A DNA stretch of 64,000 nucleotides from Geminicoccus harenae (lineage in GTDB: Bacteria > Pseudomonadota > Alphaproteobacteria > Geminicoccales > Geminicoccaceae). Position 1 is the stretch's first letter, and each line of letters opens with the position of its first letter. The notes under the pieces were generated by a model that was not told the origin of the DNA, ran no database searches, and saw nothing but the letters and a program-made list of their open reading frames with translations. Location of the stretch: positions 1 to 64,000 of the forward strand of contig NZ_JABGCL010000012.1 in the NCBI RefSeq assembly GCF_019800005.1, given 5' to 3'. The translations under genes and the position numbers were made by a program. Below, piece after piece: positions 49,286 through 58,010 of the stretch.

Positions 49286-51472
49286 TCATCCGTCGCCACG
49301 TCCAGGCTTCCCGCTGCTGGTTCCACCGGCCAAGGCCGGCCCGGTGCTCGGCACGGCATGCAGCCGCTCGAACTCCTCGGGCGGCATCGGCATGCCGATC
49401 AGGTGCCCCTGGATCTGGTCGCAGCCGATCCGCTGCAGGATCTGGCGCTGGCCCGGCGTTTCCACGCCCTCGGCCAGGACGATCAGGCCGAGCGTGCGCG
49501 CCAGCTCCACGATCATGTGGACGATGCGCTGTGACTGCTCGTTGGTTTCCAGGTCGAGCACGAACTGCCGGTCGATCTTGAGCCGCTGCACCGGCAGGCG
49601 CTGCAGATAGGCCAGGGAGGAATAGCCGGTGCCGAAATCGTCCAGGGACAAGGACAGGCCCAGGTCGGAGAGGAAGCGCATCGTGCCCATGGCCTGGGTG
49701 GTGTTCTCGAACAGCGCGTCCTCGGTGATCTCGATGTCGATCCACCTGGGGTCGATCCCGGTCTCGGCGAGCAGCTGGCCGATCTGCCGCTCCACGCCCT
49801 TCTCGCGGAACTGGCCGGGGCTGATGTTCACCGACATGGTGAAGCCGCCGATGCCGCGCTCCTGCCAGGTACGCAACTGCCGGCAGGCCTGCTGCAGCAC
49901 CCAGTTGGACAAGGGTGCGATCAGCCCGATGTCCTCGGCGACATGGAGGAACTCGCCGGGCCGGACGATCCCGCGGTTGGGGTGGTTCCAGCGCACCAGC
50001 GCCTCCACTCCGACCACCCGACCGGTCTGGAGGTCCTGCTGCGGCTGGTAGTGGACGGTGAACTGCCGCGCGGTCAGGGCTTGGCGGAGCTCGCGCTCGA
50101 GCTGGATCGTCCGCTTGGCGGTGACGTTCATCTCCTCGGCGAAGAACCGCCAGGTGTCGCGGCCGGACTGCTTGGCGCGGTGCATGGCCAGCTCGGCGTT
50201 GCGCAGGAGCTGGTCCTGGTCCTGGGCATCGTTCGGCCAGATGGTGACACCCATGGACGCGCTGACATTGATCTCGCGCTCGTCGATCTGGAACGGCTCG
50301 GCGAAGATCTCGCTCAGGCGCCCGCACAATTCGGCCGCCTCGTCGGGCCGGCGCAGGCCCGGGTGGACGACCAGGAACTCATCGGAACGGAGCCGGCCGA
50401 GCGTCTCAACCTCCTTCATCCGGCTGCGCATGCGCTGGGCCAGGGCCTGCAGGAGCGCGCTGCCGAACGCGTCGCCATAGGCGTTGTTGAAACTCTTGAA
50501 CCGGTCGATGTCGATATGGACCAGCGCCATCAAGGCACCTTCGGCCCGGGTGCGGCCGATCTCCTGGCTGATCCGCACCAGCATGGCCTGGAAGGAGGGC
50601 AGGCCGGTGAGCGCATCGACCCGTACCGCCGGTGCGGTCGCGGACTGGCTGCGCAGCACCTCCTCGACCTCGTGCCACATCGTCAGCACATGGCCCACCT
50701 GGCCCGCGGCATCGGCGAGCGGCGCGCAGGCCAGCAGGACGGGGCGGCCCTGACCGGCGGTACCGATCTGCTCGATCCAGGGCTGGACCGAGCCGTCGCC
50801 CGTTTCCAGGATCTTGTCGGCCTGGAGCTGGTGGCGGATCGCGAGCTCCTCGCCCAGCACGTCCCGAAGCGTGGGCGGGTGGCCGTTCGCGGCAGGCCCC
50901 GGTGCGGCCTCGCCCATCAGCCGCAGCCAGGACGGGCTGGCGGCGACGATACGCCCGGCCGGGTCGGTGGCAAACGCCGGCATCGCCAGGCGGGCGCACA
51001 GGCTGGCCGGGTCCAGGAGGATGGCGCCGGCACCGCCATTGCCGGTCAGGCGCTGCTCCAGGTCGGCGGCGCGCTCGGCCAGCAGGCGCTGCTGGCGGCG
51101 CATGGTCAGGAGGTTCTTGATCCGGGCCCGGAACTCCAGATGGTCGACCGGGCTCAGGAGGAAGTCGGTGGCGCCCGCCTCGAGCGCCCGGTAGCAGTAG
51201 TCGCGGTCCTCGTAGACGGTGACCACGACGATCGGGATCAGCTCGCAGCCCGGGCGGGAGCGCAGCTGGCGGATCAGCTCGGCACCGTTCATCCCGGGCA
51301 TGTTGAAGTCGGTGACCACCAGGTCCGGCGCGCTGGAGGCGTCGATCGCGGCAAGGGCGGCGACCGCGGTGCCGTAGGCTTGGACGGTCAGGCCTTCCTC
51401 CACCGACTGGGCGAGCCTGGTCAGGATGTTGCGGTTGGTGACCCGGTCATCGATGACGACTATCCTCGCCAT
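49286..51472 (-). CDS. Response regulator with PAS-like, degenerate GGDEF and EAL domains
   Basis: A 728-residue regulator. REC 1-120 with phospho-acceptor Asp55 (VVTDFNMPGMNG); a PAS-like region around 155-265; GGDEF fold at about 285-440, in which the signature loop is RSDEF (GRLRSDEFLVVH), so diguanylate cyclase activity is doubtful. EAL domain at about 455-710 with VGVEALVRWNHP, DIEITEDALFE, SLDDFGTGYSSLAYL and VLAEGVETPGQ intact, so it should hydrolyse cyclic di-GMP. It lies 109 bp upstream of the hybrid kinase on the same strand, so a kinase-phosphodiesterase pair is likely. Confidence 0.88.
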   Translation of the reverse strand: MARIVVIDDRVTNRNILTRLAQSVEEGLTVQAYGTAVAALAAIDASSAPDLVVTDFNMPGMNGAELIRQLRSRPGCELIPIVVVTVYEDRDYCYRALEAGATDFLLSPVDHLEFRARIKNLLTMRRQQRLLAERAADLEQRLTGNGGAGAILLDPASLCARLAMPAFATDPAGRIVAASPSWLRLMGEAAPGPAANGHPPTLRDVLGEELAIRHQLQADKILETGDGSVQPWIEQIGTAGQGRPVLLACAPLADAAGQVGHVLTMWHEVEEVLRSQSATAPAVRVDALTGLPSFQAMLVRISQEIGRTRAEGALMALVHIDIDRFKSFNNAYGDAFGSALLQALAQRMRSRMKEVETLGRLRSDEFLVVHPGLRRPDEAAELCGRLSEIFAEPFQIDEREINVSASMGVTIWPNDAQDQDQLLRNAELAMHRAKQSGRDTWRFFAEEMNVTAKRTIQLERELRQALTARQFTVHYQPQQDLQTGRVVGVEALVRWNHPNRGIVRPGEFLHVAEDIGLIAPLSNWVLQQACRQLRTWQERGIGGFTMSVNISPGQFREKGVERQIGQLLAETGIDPRWIDIEITEDALFENTTQAMGTMRFLSDLGLSLSLDDFGTGYSSLAYLQRLPVQRLKIDRQFVLDLETNEQSQRIVHMIVELARTLGLIVLAEGVETPGQRQILQRIGCDQIQGHLIGMPMPPEEFERLHAVPSTGPALAGGTSSGKPGRGDG

Positions 51473-51730
51473 CAGCCCTCCCGACGGCGCCGGGCGACGG
51501 CACCCGCCACCGGCCTAGGCGAGCCTGGGCGGGCGAGGATGCCCATCCGGGACGTCCGGCTGGCAGACAGGACAGGCGCGGACGTCACGAAGCTCCCCCT
51601 TGCTCGCGCCGTCGATGATGGTGTCGGGCGCAGCCAAGTCAATGCGTAGCTCTGAGGTTGAGCCGGTGATCATAACGTTTCACAAAGTGTTGTCATCCGA
51701 GCGCACACAAGTCCAGCACCGGCAGGGCCT

Positions 51731-52162
51731 ATGAGCGAGGCGCGGCGTGACTATCCGACCGGCCCGATCGTCGGGGTAGGCGTAGTAGTGCGGCACGAGG
51801 GGCGGGTGCTGCTGATCCGGCGCAGCAAGCCGCCGCGAGCCGGGCAGTGGAGCCTGCCGGGCGGGCGGCAGCATCTGGGCGAGACGGTCGAGGCGGCGGC
51901 GCGGCGCGAGGTCATGGAAGAGACCGCGCTGCCCTTGTCGAACTGCCGCCTGCTGACCACGGTCGACCTGATCGAGCATGATGCCGATGGCCGGGTGGCG
52001 TGGCACTACACGCTGATCGACTTCGTCGCCGATGCCGAGCACGACCGGGCGGTCGCCGGGGATGATGCCGCCGAGGCCGCTTGGTTCACGCTGGAAGAGG
52101 CGGTCGCGACGGTGAACTGGGAGGAGACCCGGCGCATCCTGCGCATGGCGATGGCTGGGTGA
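51731..52162 (+). CDS. NUDIX hydrolase
   Basis: A 143-residue NUDIX protein. PIVGVGVVVRHEGRVLLIRR starts the fold, and the box GRQHLGETVEAAARREVMEE fits Gx5Ex7REUxEExGU with Ala for the last Gly (EETAL). VAWHYTLIDFVADAE and AAWFTLEEAVATVNWEE complete it. The subgroup resembles ADP-ribose or nucleotide-sugar pyrophosphatases; substrate unknown. The 258-bp gap before it holds no gene that I can see. Preceded by GGCAGGG. Confidence 0.87.
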   Translation: MSEARRDYPTGPIVGVGVVVRHEGRVLLIRRSKPPRAGQWSLPGGRQHLGETVEAAARREVMEETALPLSNCRLLTTVDLIEHDADGRVAWHYTLIDFVADAEHDRAVAGDDAAEAAWFTLEEAVATVNWEETRRILRMAMAG

Positions 52163-52198
52163 GGTCGGAGGCGGCCGGCGAGCCGGCCGCTGGGGAGA

Positions 52199-52630
52199 TC
52201 AGGCTTCCTCGCGCTCCGTGCCGGCCAGCACGCGCGCCAGGTTGCAGAGCGCGTCCTGGTGCTTGCGGCTGCCGATCGACGAGAAGTTGCGAGCCAGCTC
52301 CAGGAGCATGCGCTGCTGCGGCATCAGCTCCTTGTCCTTGGGCTTCGCGTTCTTGTCGGGCTCGACGTCCTCAAAGAAGTAGCTGATGTCGACGCCCAGG
52401 GCCTGGGCGATCTGGAACAGCCGGCCGGCCGAGATCCGGTTGATGCCGGTCTCGTACTTGTGCGCCTGCTGGTAGGTGACGCCGATCAGCTCCGCCATCT
52501 GCTGCTGGGTCAGGCCCAGCATGATCCGGCGCTGGCGGATCCGCATCGAGACATAATGGTCGACGTCGAGTGCCCGGGACCGGCCGCCGGTACCACGAGA
52601 GACGACCTTGCTGGTGGCCATCTGATTCAT
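52199..52630 (-). CDS. XRE family transcriptional regulator
   Basis: A 143-residue regulator with one HTH: SMRIRQRRIMLGLTQQQMAE, LIGVTYQQAHKYETGINRIS and AGRLFQIAQALGVDISYFFE. This closely resembles the alphaproteobacterial SinR/cro-type regulators that are conserved chromosomal genes. A C-terminal helix (PQQRMLLELARNFSSIGSRK) follows. ATG at 52630 with GGAGATC upstream; AT-rich promoter DNA lies at 52680-52760. Confidence 0.87.
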   Translation of the reverse strand: MNQMATSKVVSRGTGGRSRALDVDHYVSMRIRQRRIMLGLTQQQMAELIGVTYQQAHKYETGINRISAGRLFQIAQALGVDISYFFEDVEPDKNAKPKDKELMPQQRMLLELARNFSSIGSRKHQDALCNLARVLAGTEREEA

Positions 52631-52769
52631 GAAGTGAGATCTCCAGCCGCGTTCGAGACCCACCGCAATCCGGTTCGTCTCGCGTCCCGATCGATTTCGA
52701 TAAAATACCAGCTAATTTGTGCGAAGCTAGTACTTCTATAATTTCTCATCAACCATCATAGGTGAACTC

Positions 52770-53378
52770 TCAAGCCTCGGCAGCCTCACTTCCGGCCACC
52801 GCATCCGCCGCCAGCACGCCCAGCACGGGCCGGGCCGCCAAAGCCTCCACCGCGACCGCCGCGTCACCCCCGGACAGGCACAGGAGCGGCAGGTCGGGGC
52901 TGGCACCCGGCAGGAGGCGGCCCAGCACGTCCCGGCCATCGGCCAGCCTTACCAGCGCGTCCCGCCCGAGCGCCTGGTCCGGTCGCAGCGGCTCGACAGC
53001 CACCAGCAGGAGGTCGCCCGGCCGGTAGCGTGGGCCGTGGGCCGCATCCTCCAGGAGCCAGACCTGGAGCCGCTCCGAGCGCAGCTCCAGGGGCAGGGCG
53101 GTCGCATCCAGCGGGCGGGCGAGCCCGCCCGGCCCGATCCGGCCGCCCTGGGCCAGGGTCGGCCGCTTCGGGCTGCGGCCGAACCACAGATATTCCGGGG
53201 TCGTTTCGAGCAGTTCCGCGATCCGATCGACCACTTCCCGGGGCGGCGCGTACTCGTCGCGCTCATAGGGCCCGATCGCGGTCGGATGCCGGTGGATCAG
53301 GCGGGCCAGCTCCACCTGGGACAGGCCCTTCGCCATCCGGAGCGCACGCAGCCGCGTGCCGAAGCTGTCGCCCTTCAT
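52770..53378 (-). CDS. XRE regulator with a C-terminal S24-like domain
   Basis: A 202-residue protein. The HTH is at 6-60 (TRLRALRMAKGLSQVELARL, HRHPTAIGPYERDEYAPP). Residues about 95-190 look like a phage-repressor/LexA C-domain (PRYRPGDLLLVAVEPLRPDQ, DGRDVLGRLLPG), but the usual GxSMxPT nucleophile block is replaced by LLEDAAHGPRY, so self-cleavage is unlikely. ATG at 53378 preferred; a TTG at 53432 is open. A dyad at 53445-53461 upstream may be its operator. Looks like a chromosomal relative of prophage repressors. Confidence 0.75.
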   Translation of the reverse strand: MKGDSFGTRLRALRMAKGLSQVELARLIHRHPTAIGPYERDEYAPPREVVDRIAELLETTPEYLWFGRSPKRPTLAQGGRIGPGGLARPLDATALPLELRSERLQVWLLEDAAHGPRYRPGDLLLVAVEPLRPDQALGRDALVRLADGRDVLGRLLPGASPDLPLLCLSGGDAAVAVEALAARPVLGVLAADAVAGSEAAEA

Positions 53379-53444
53379 CTGCCCGGCACCCTGGTCTGCA
53401 TCGTCCACCTCCGGTTCCAGGATATGAGGCAAGGCTAGAGGAGG

Positions 53445-53461
53445 ATATAGGTAAACTATAT
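53445..53461. promoter_or_regulatory. ATATAG-N5-CTATAT dyad upstream of the S24-like XRE gene
   Basis: A 17-bp perfect 6+6 dyad in a 40-bp AT-rich patch, about 70 bp before the XRE/S24-like start. It contains TATA-type -10 matches. Likely the promoter-operator through which this repressor controls itself. Confidence 0.45.
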
Positions 53462-53504
53462 AACGCCCGAGTTGTTGAATGCCCTCGACACTCCGGGCCG
53501 GCCA

Positions 53505-55835
53505 TCACGGGACCAGGGAGAGCAGCTCGATCAGCTCGCTCGCCGGCAGGCGGATGCGGATGTCCCGCTCCCAGCGCCGGGCACCGTCGCTGAACCAGCG
53601 CGACAGGGGGTGGCCGCTCTGGCCGCCTGCGGTGACGATCCGGATGCCTTCCGGCTCTGCCAGGTCCGCCACCATGCGCAGGCTCGCCGCATGGGTGACC
53701 GTCCGGCGCACCAGGCTCGCGTCCACCCGGGTGCCGGCCACGTCCACGCTGTAGGGATCCCCCGCCTTGGTCAGATCCTGGCTGAACCAGGAACCGAGCA
53801 GCGGCACGCCGCCCAGCACCGCATGGGCCAGCTCGGCATGCTGCACCCGCCGGAGCGTCCAGGCCGAAGGTCGGGCGCCGAACGTGCGCACCAGGGCCCG
53901 GTGCGCGTCCGCGAGGGCCAGCCCGGCGATATGCGCGCAGTCTTCCACCGGCTCGGTTCGTCGGTCGTCGCACCAGCCTGGCCGGTTGCGCAGCACATCG
54001 GCCAGGAAGGCACCGCGCAGGCCACCCACCAGCGCTGCCGCCGGGCCCAGCTCGTCGGCGCGTACCCGCCGCGCAAAGTGCTCCGCCCAGGCCAGGAACA
54101 GGCCGGCCTGCCAGCTTTCCTCGGCCATCGTGCCGTCCCAGCCCGCCATGTCCCGCAGCAGCGCCGCCGGCTCCTGCGCCAGCCCGGTGGCACCCAGCAG
54201 GGTCGGCAGCAGCTCGACCGCAAAGCCCGAGCGGTGATCGCGCTGGATGCGGATCAGGTCGTCGCCGTCCAGCACCGGCTCTGCCGCGAGCAGGGCGTCG
54301 ATCCGCCGGCGCCGCCAGTCCGGCTCCCAGCTCGTGGCGACGAGGTGGGGATAGTCGTCGTCCACCACTCGATCATTGCCGTTCGCGATGCTGCCGCTGA
54401 TCGGGTCGATCCGGGCCGGCAGTTCGTCCGGCGGGATCGTGCCGGTCCAGTCGAACCGGCCGCTGGCGCCGTCCACCGGCATACTGCCGTCGCCCCCGCG
54501 GCGCACCGGCACTGCACCGGCCACGACCAGGCCAATCCTCCCGGCTGCATCGGCCAGCATGAAGTTCTGCACCGGGTTGCGGTAGTCGCGCAGGACCTGG
54601 CGCGCCTCGGCGACGTTTTGGGCATGGGGCAGGCGGAAGCCGGCGCGGATCGTCCGGTCGTCCGGGTCGAGCACCGTCCAGGCGAGGCTCACCACGCTGC
54701 CGGCCGGGTGCGGCACGTCCACCAGGTCGGAGATCACCGGCCCGTGCCGGGTGGTGCGCACCGACAGGACCTGGTCGGCCTCGTCGGCCACCGTGATCCG
54801 CTCCGTGCGCACCGAGAAGGGCCGGCTGCCCTCGGGCGTCAGGTAGGCCGCGGGATCGGCCGGATCGAGCGTCTCGACGAACAGGTCCTGCACGTCGGCC
54901 CCGGTCGTGGTCAGGCTCCAGGCGAGCTGCCGCGTCCGGCCGATCACCACGAACGGCAGGCCCGGCAGCGTGGCGCCGGTCACCGCCAGGCCCGGCGCCT
55001 CCAGATGGGCGAGGTACCAGACTCCGGGCGAGCGCAGCTCCAGATGGGGATCACCTGCCAGGAGCGCGCCGCCGCTCGCACTGCGCCCGGGTGCTACCGC
55101 GAACGCGTTGGAGCCCGTGCCCGGGGCGGGCGGCGCCGGCAGGGCCGCCGCCAGCTCTCTCAGGAACCCGTCCGGCAGGTGGCTGCCCACGGTCTGCGGC
55201 AGGGCCATGCCCGGCCACAGGTCCTGGATCAGCTCGGGCGGCAGCACGCCGAGGAGCCGCTGGCGCAGGATCTCGGCATTCATGTCGCCGTCCAGGGTCA
55301 GCGCCATCATCTTGACCCAGACGGCGCTGTCCGCCGCGGTCCACCGCTCCGGCCGGTGCCAGAAGATCCAGAACTCCGGGGGCAGGAGCCGGTCACGGCC
55401 CTCGATCCAGTCGTTCACCCCCTGGACATAGGCATCGAGCAGCGCGCGCGTCGCCGGGTCCAGCCGGGCCACCGCCTGCTCGGCTGTCCGGTAGAGCCCC
55501 AGCACGCGCAGGTGCCGGTCGATGGGCAGGGCCGCCGGCCCCACCAGCTCGGCCAGCCGGCCCTGGCCGACGCGGCGCTGGAACTCCATCTGCCAGAGCC
55601 GGTCCTGCGCCTGGACGAAGCCCAGGGCGCGATAGGCGTCCCGCTCGCTGGACGCCTGGATGTGCGGCACGCCGAAGCGGTCGCGCCCGATCGCCACCGG
55701 GCCGTCCAGCCCGGCCAGGCGGTAGCTGCCGCCGGTGCGCGGAAGCGAGCCGATGCCTGCGGCCAGCACCAGCAGGATCGTCAGGAGAAGCACCAGGGCG
55801 ACGGCACCGGCCAGGAGGCGCAGCGACCGCCGCAT
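53505..55835 (-). CDS. Penicillin acylase family protein
   Basis: A 776-residue Ntn-hydrolase precursor. A hydrophobic N-terminal segment (8-28) exports or anchors it to the membrane. The alpha part includes VAIGRDRFGVPHIQASSERD and GFVQAQDRLWQMEFQRRVGQ. Autoprocessing should expose Ser242 in PGTGSNAFAVAPGRS, followed by LLAGDPHLELRSPGVWYLAH. Family members cleave amides such as penicillins or acyl-homoserine lactones; the substrate is not readable. It is 3 bp downstream of the HAD gene (overlapping operon on the minus strand). Confidence 0.9.
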   Translation of the reverse strand: MRRSLRLLAGAVALVLLLTILLVLAAGIGSLPRTGGSYRLAGLDGPVAIGRDRFGVPHIQASSERDAYRALGFVQAQDRLWQMEFQRRVGQGRLAELVGPAALPIDRHLRVLGLYRTAEQAVARLDPATRALLDAYVQGVNDWIEGRDRLLPPEFWIFWHRPERWTAADSAVWVKMMALTLDGDMNAEILRQRLLGVLPPELIQDLWPGMALPQTVGSHLPDGFLRELAAALPAPPAPGTGSNAFAVAPGRSASGGALLAGDPHLELRSPGVWYLAHLEAPGLAVTGATLPGLPFVVIGRTRQLAWSLTTTGADVQDLFVETLDPADPAAYLTPEGSRPFSVRTERITVADEADQVLSVRTTRHGPVISDLVDVPHPAGSVVSLAWTVLDPDDRTIRAGFRLPHAQNVAEARQVLRDYRNPVQNFMLADAAGRIGLVVAGAVPVRRGGDGSMPVDGASGRFDWTGTIPPDELPARIDPISGSIANGNDRVVDDDYPHLVATSWEPDWRRRRIDALLAAEPVLDGDDLIRIQRDHRSGFAVELLPTLLGATGLAQEPAALLRDMAGWDGTMAEESWQAGLFLAWAEHFARRVRADELGPAAALVGGLRGAFLADVLRNRPGWCDDRRTEPVEDCAHIAGLALADAHRALVRTFGARPSAWTLRRVQHAELAHAVLGGVPLLGSWFSQDLTKAGDPYSVDVAGTRVDASLVRRTVTHAASLRMVADLAEPEGIRIVTAGGQSGHPLSRWFSDGARRWERDIRIRLPASELIELLSLVP

Positions 55836-55838
55836 CGC

Positions 55839-56474
55839 TCAGGCCGCCCTGGCCAGAAGACCCTGCCCGATCAGGAAGTCCCGCAGGGTGCTCGGATCGG
55901 TGAAGCGATGCGCGATCCAGCCGCGCGCCGTGGCCGCCGCCACGTTGGCCGGATTGTCGTCGATGAACACGAGCCGATCCGGCGCCTTGCCGAGATCGGT
56001 CTCGACATGGGCGAAGATGCGCGGATCGGGCTTGATCAGCCGCAATTCGCCGGAGACGTAGACCTTCTCGAACTGCTCGAAGAACGGGTAGCCCGGGTCG
56101 TGGCGCACCAGCGGCAGGGTTTCCACCGACCAGTTGGTCAGCGCCACCAGATGGGTGCCGCGCGCCGCCAGCTCGTCCAGGATCTCGACCGTGCCGTGGA
56201 TCGGGCCCTTGATCATCTCGATCCAGCGCGTCTTCCAGGCCCGAAGCGGTACGTCCAGATGCGGGTGGAGTGCCAGGAGCTCGGCAATGCCCTCGTCCAT
56301 CGGCCGGCCGGCATCGAACTTCTCGTTCCACTCGCCGGTGGCCACGTCGGCCAGGAACCGCTCCATCGCGGCCGCGTCGTCGAACATGGTCCGGTAGAGA
56401 TAACGCGGGTTCCAGTCGATCAGCACGCCGCCCAGGTCGAACACGACCGTCTTCTGGCTGTCATTTCTCGCCAA
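55839..56474 (-). CDS. HAD-superfamily hydrolase (haloacid dehalogenase-like, YihX-like)
   Basis: A 211-residue HAD protein. Motif I is TVVFDLGGVLIDWNPRYLYR, motif II LVALTNWSVET, motif III LRLIKPDPRIF and motif IV LVFIDDNPANVAAA. The DLGGVL form and small helical cap match alpha-D-glucose-1-phosphatase / epoxide-hydrolase-N-terminal-like phosphatases. Substrate unknown. First of a two-gene operon with the penicillin acylase; divergent from the dipeptidase gene. Confidence 0.87.
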   Translation of the reverse strand: MARNDSQKTVVFDLGGVLIDWNPRYLYRTMFDDAAAMERFLADVATGEWNEKFDAGRPMDEGIAELLALHPHLDVPLRAWKTRWIEMIKGPIHGTVEILDELAARGTHLVALTNWSVETLPLVRHDPGYPFFEQFEKVYVSGELRLIKPDPRIFAHVETDLGKAPDRLVFIDDNPANVAAATARGWIAHRFTDPSTLRDFLIGQGLLARAA

Positions 56475-56612
56475 GCGCTTCGTCCCCGCATGATCGGACC
56501 GTCTCGCCGCTACGACCGGCCCATGACTTCGGCAAGCGGCTTCTCGACGTCCATGCGACGGTACGGCATCTTGCGAAAGCTCCAGTCACCTCCGGACCAC
56601 ACCTGCCCGCCC

Positions 56613-57167
56613 ATGCCACTCGTCCCGATCGACCGTGGCCGCCATGAGGTCGAGATCGACCTGCGCTACGCCACGGAGCGCAACTTCACCGGAAAGCCGG
56701 TCTATGCTCGCGCTTTGCCGCTCCTGCACCAGGATGCCCTGGCGGCGCTGGAACGCGCCATTGCCCAGGCCAAAGGGCTGGGCCTGCGGCTCAAGCTGCT
56801 CGACCTGTACCGGCCGCCCGAGGCGCAGTGGCAGCTCTGGGCACACACGCCCGACCCGGAGTTCCTGGCCGTACCCTGGCGCGGCTCGCCGCACGGCCGC
56901 GGCGTGGCGGTCGACCTGACGCTGGTGGACGCCGAGGGCCAGGAGCTCGACATGGGCACCGAGTTCGACGCCTTCACCCCACGCTCCCACCATGGCGATG
57001 CCGGCGTCTCGCCCGAGGCGCAGCGCAACCGCCTGCTCCTCCTGGGGCTGATGACCACCGCGGGCTTCGACTTCTATCGCGCCGAATGGTGGCACTATCA
57101 GCTGTTCGACGCCCGCGCCCGCTACCCGCTGATCGCCGATGGCGCTGCGGCGCCCCGGATGATGTGA
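56613..57167 (+). CDS. ddpX: D-alanyl-D-alanine dipeptidase (VanX/DdpX type)
   Basis: A 184-residue zinc peptidase of the M15D group. EVEIDLRYATERNFTGKPVY is the N-terminal family block. Zinc ligands are in GSPHGRGVAVDLTLVD (His and Asp) and EWWHYQLF (His, with catalytic Glu). It hydrolyses D-Ala-D-Ala, likely recycling peptidoglycan rather than giving vancomycin resistance, as no vanH or vanA is near. ATG at 56613 begins MPLVPIDRGR, the normal family start; an in-frame ATG at 56523 would add 30 residues. A very long open frame upstream is only a shadow of the minus-strand genes. Confidence 0.88.
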   Translation: MPLVPIDRGRHEVEIDLRYATERNFTGKPVYARALPLLHQDALAALERAIAQAKGLGLRLKLLDLYRPPEAQWQLWAHTPDPEFLAVPWRGSPHGRGVAVDLTLVDAEGQELDMGTEFDAFTPRSHHGDAGVSPEAQRNRLLLLGLMTTAGFDFYRAEWWHYQLFDARARYPLIADGAAAPRMM

Positions 57168-57244
57168 TCCTGCCCGCCGCGGCTTGCCAGGACGCGTGCC
57201 GCCGACCTATGGCTGCGGTGCCCGCTTGAATGGAGGCGGGCGAT

Positions 57245-57398
57245 GATCTCGGGGCGGGGTGGAAGTCCCCACCGGCGGTGATCGGATCGGTTGCGGCCGG
57301 TCTGCGAGCCCGCGAGCGCCTGCCGTTCTTTGGCGGCAGGGTCAGCAGATTCCGGTGCGATCCCGGAGCCGACGGTCACAGTCCGGATGCAAGAGATC
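57245..57398 (+). ncRNA. FMN riboswitch (RFN element)
   Basis: P1 is GATCTC (57245-57250) with GAGATC (57393-57398). Conserved blocks follow in order: GGGGCGGGGTGGAAGTCCCC then ACCGGCGGTGAT, AGCCCGCGAGCG, GATTCCGGTGCGATCCCGG, and AGCCGACGGTCACAGTCCGG then ATG. The aptamer ends 12 bases before the ribH2 start, so FMN binding should block translation initiation directly. Confidence 0.96.
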
Positions 57399-57410
57399 GG
57401 TGGCGGGCAG

Positions 57411-57941
57411 ATGGATCCTTCGGATCCGGACGCCGGCCCTGCGTCTGCCCTGGTCGGTGCATCGGCAGCCATGGGAGCCGCGTTCGTGGACCAGTCCTCT
57501 TCCCGCTTCGCCTTCATCCAGTCCTGCTGGCACAAGGAGATCGTCGACCAGTGCCGCGACGGCTTCCTCGCGCGCATGGCCGATGGCGGGGTACAGGCCG
57601 GCTCGATCGACCAGTTCGAGGTGCCCGGCGCCTTCGAGATCCCGCTCCACGCCAAGCTCCTGGCGAAGTCCGGCCGCTACCGGGCCGTGATCGCGGCCGG
57701 CATGGTGGTGGATGGCGGCATCTACCGGCACGAGTTCGTGGCCCAGGCCGTGATCTCCGGGCTCATGCAGGTCCAGCTCGAGACGCTGGTGCCGGTGCTC
57801 TCGGCGGTGCTCACCCCGCAGCATTTCCACGAGCACGGCACCCACCACGACTTCTTCTTCCAGCACTTCCGCATCAAGGGCCGCGAGGTGGCCGAGGCCT
57901 GCCTGGGCGTGACCGCTGCCCTGGCGAAGCTGCCGGGCTGA
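57411..57941 (+). CDS. ribH2: 6,7-dimethyl-8-ribityllumazine synthase, type II
   Basis: A 176-residue lumazine synthase that joins the ribityl-pyrimidine with the four-carbon sugar phosphate in riboflavin synthesis. FAFIQSCWHKEIVDQCRDGF, FEVPGAFEIPLHAKLLAKSG, DGGIYRHEFVAQAVISGLMQ and LSAVLTPQHFHEHGTHHDFF match the decameric RibH2 of Brucella and Mesorhizobium rather than icosahedral RibH1. ATG at 57411 is 12 bases after the riboswitch; the first 20 residues are not conserved, so an ATG at 57471 is also possible. No other rib genes adjacent. Confidence 0.92.
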   Translation: MDPSDPDAGPASALVGASAAMGAAFVDQSSSRFAFIQSCWHKEIVDQCRDGFLARMADGGVQAGSIDQFEVPGAFEIPLHAKLLAKSGRYRAVIAAGMVVDGGIYRHEFVAQAVISGLMQVQLETLVPVLSAVLTPQHFHEHGTHHDFFFQHFRIKGREVAEACLGVTAALAKLPG

Positions 57942-58010
57942 GGCAGCGCCGCGGCGCTTGAATCCCGCTGCGCGCGCGCGCAGGCTCGCCGTCCACGGCA
58001 AGGGCTTGCG

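Noticed and set aside
47227..49581. Plus-strand open frame of 784 codons
   Set aside because: Antisense shadow of the hybrid kinase, whose domains are unmistakable on the other strand.
51473..51730. Possible small gene between the EAL regulator and the NUDIX gene
   Set aside because: Frames there are short, lack ribosome sites and continue as shadows of neighbours. I see only a possible promoter region near 51670-51700.
53472..57167. Plus-strand open frame of 1231 codons running through three genes
   Set aside because: It is antisense to the penicillin acylase and HAD genes, low in sequence sense (His/Arg/Gln/Gly-rich), and only its last 184 codons (the dipeptidase) match a family. Long antisense frames are normal at this GC content.
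57245..57398. Small overlapping open frames across the riboswitch
   Set aside because: The conserved RFN blocks and P1 pairing explain the sequence; the frames are not protein-like.
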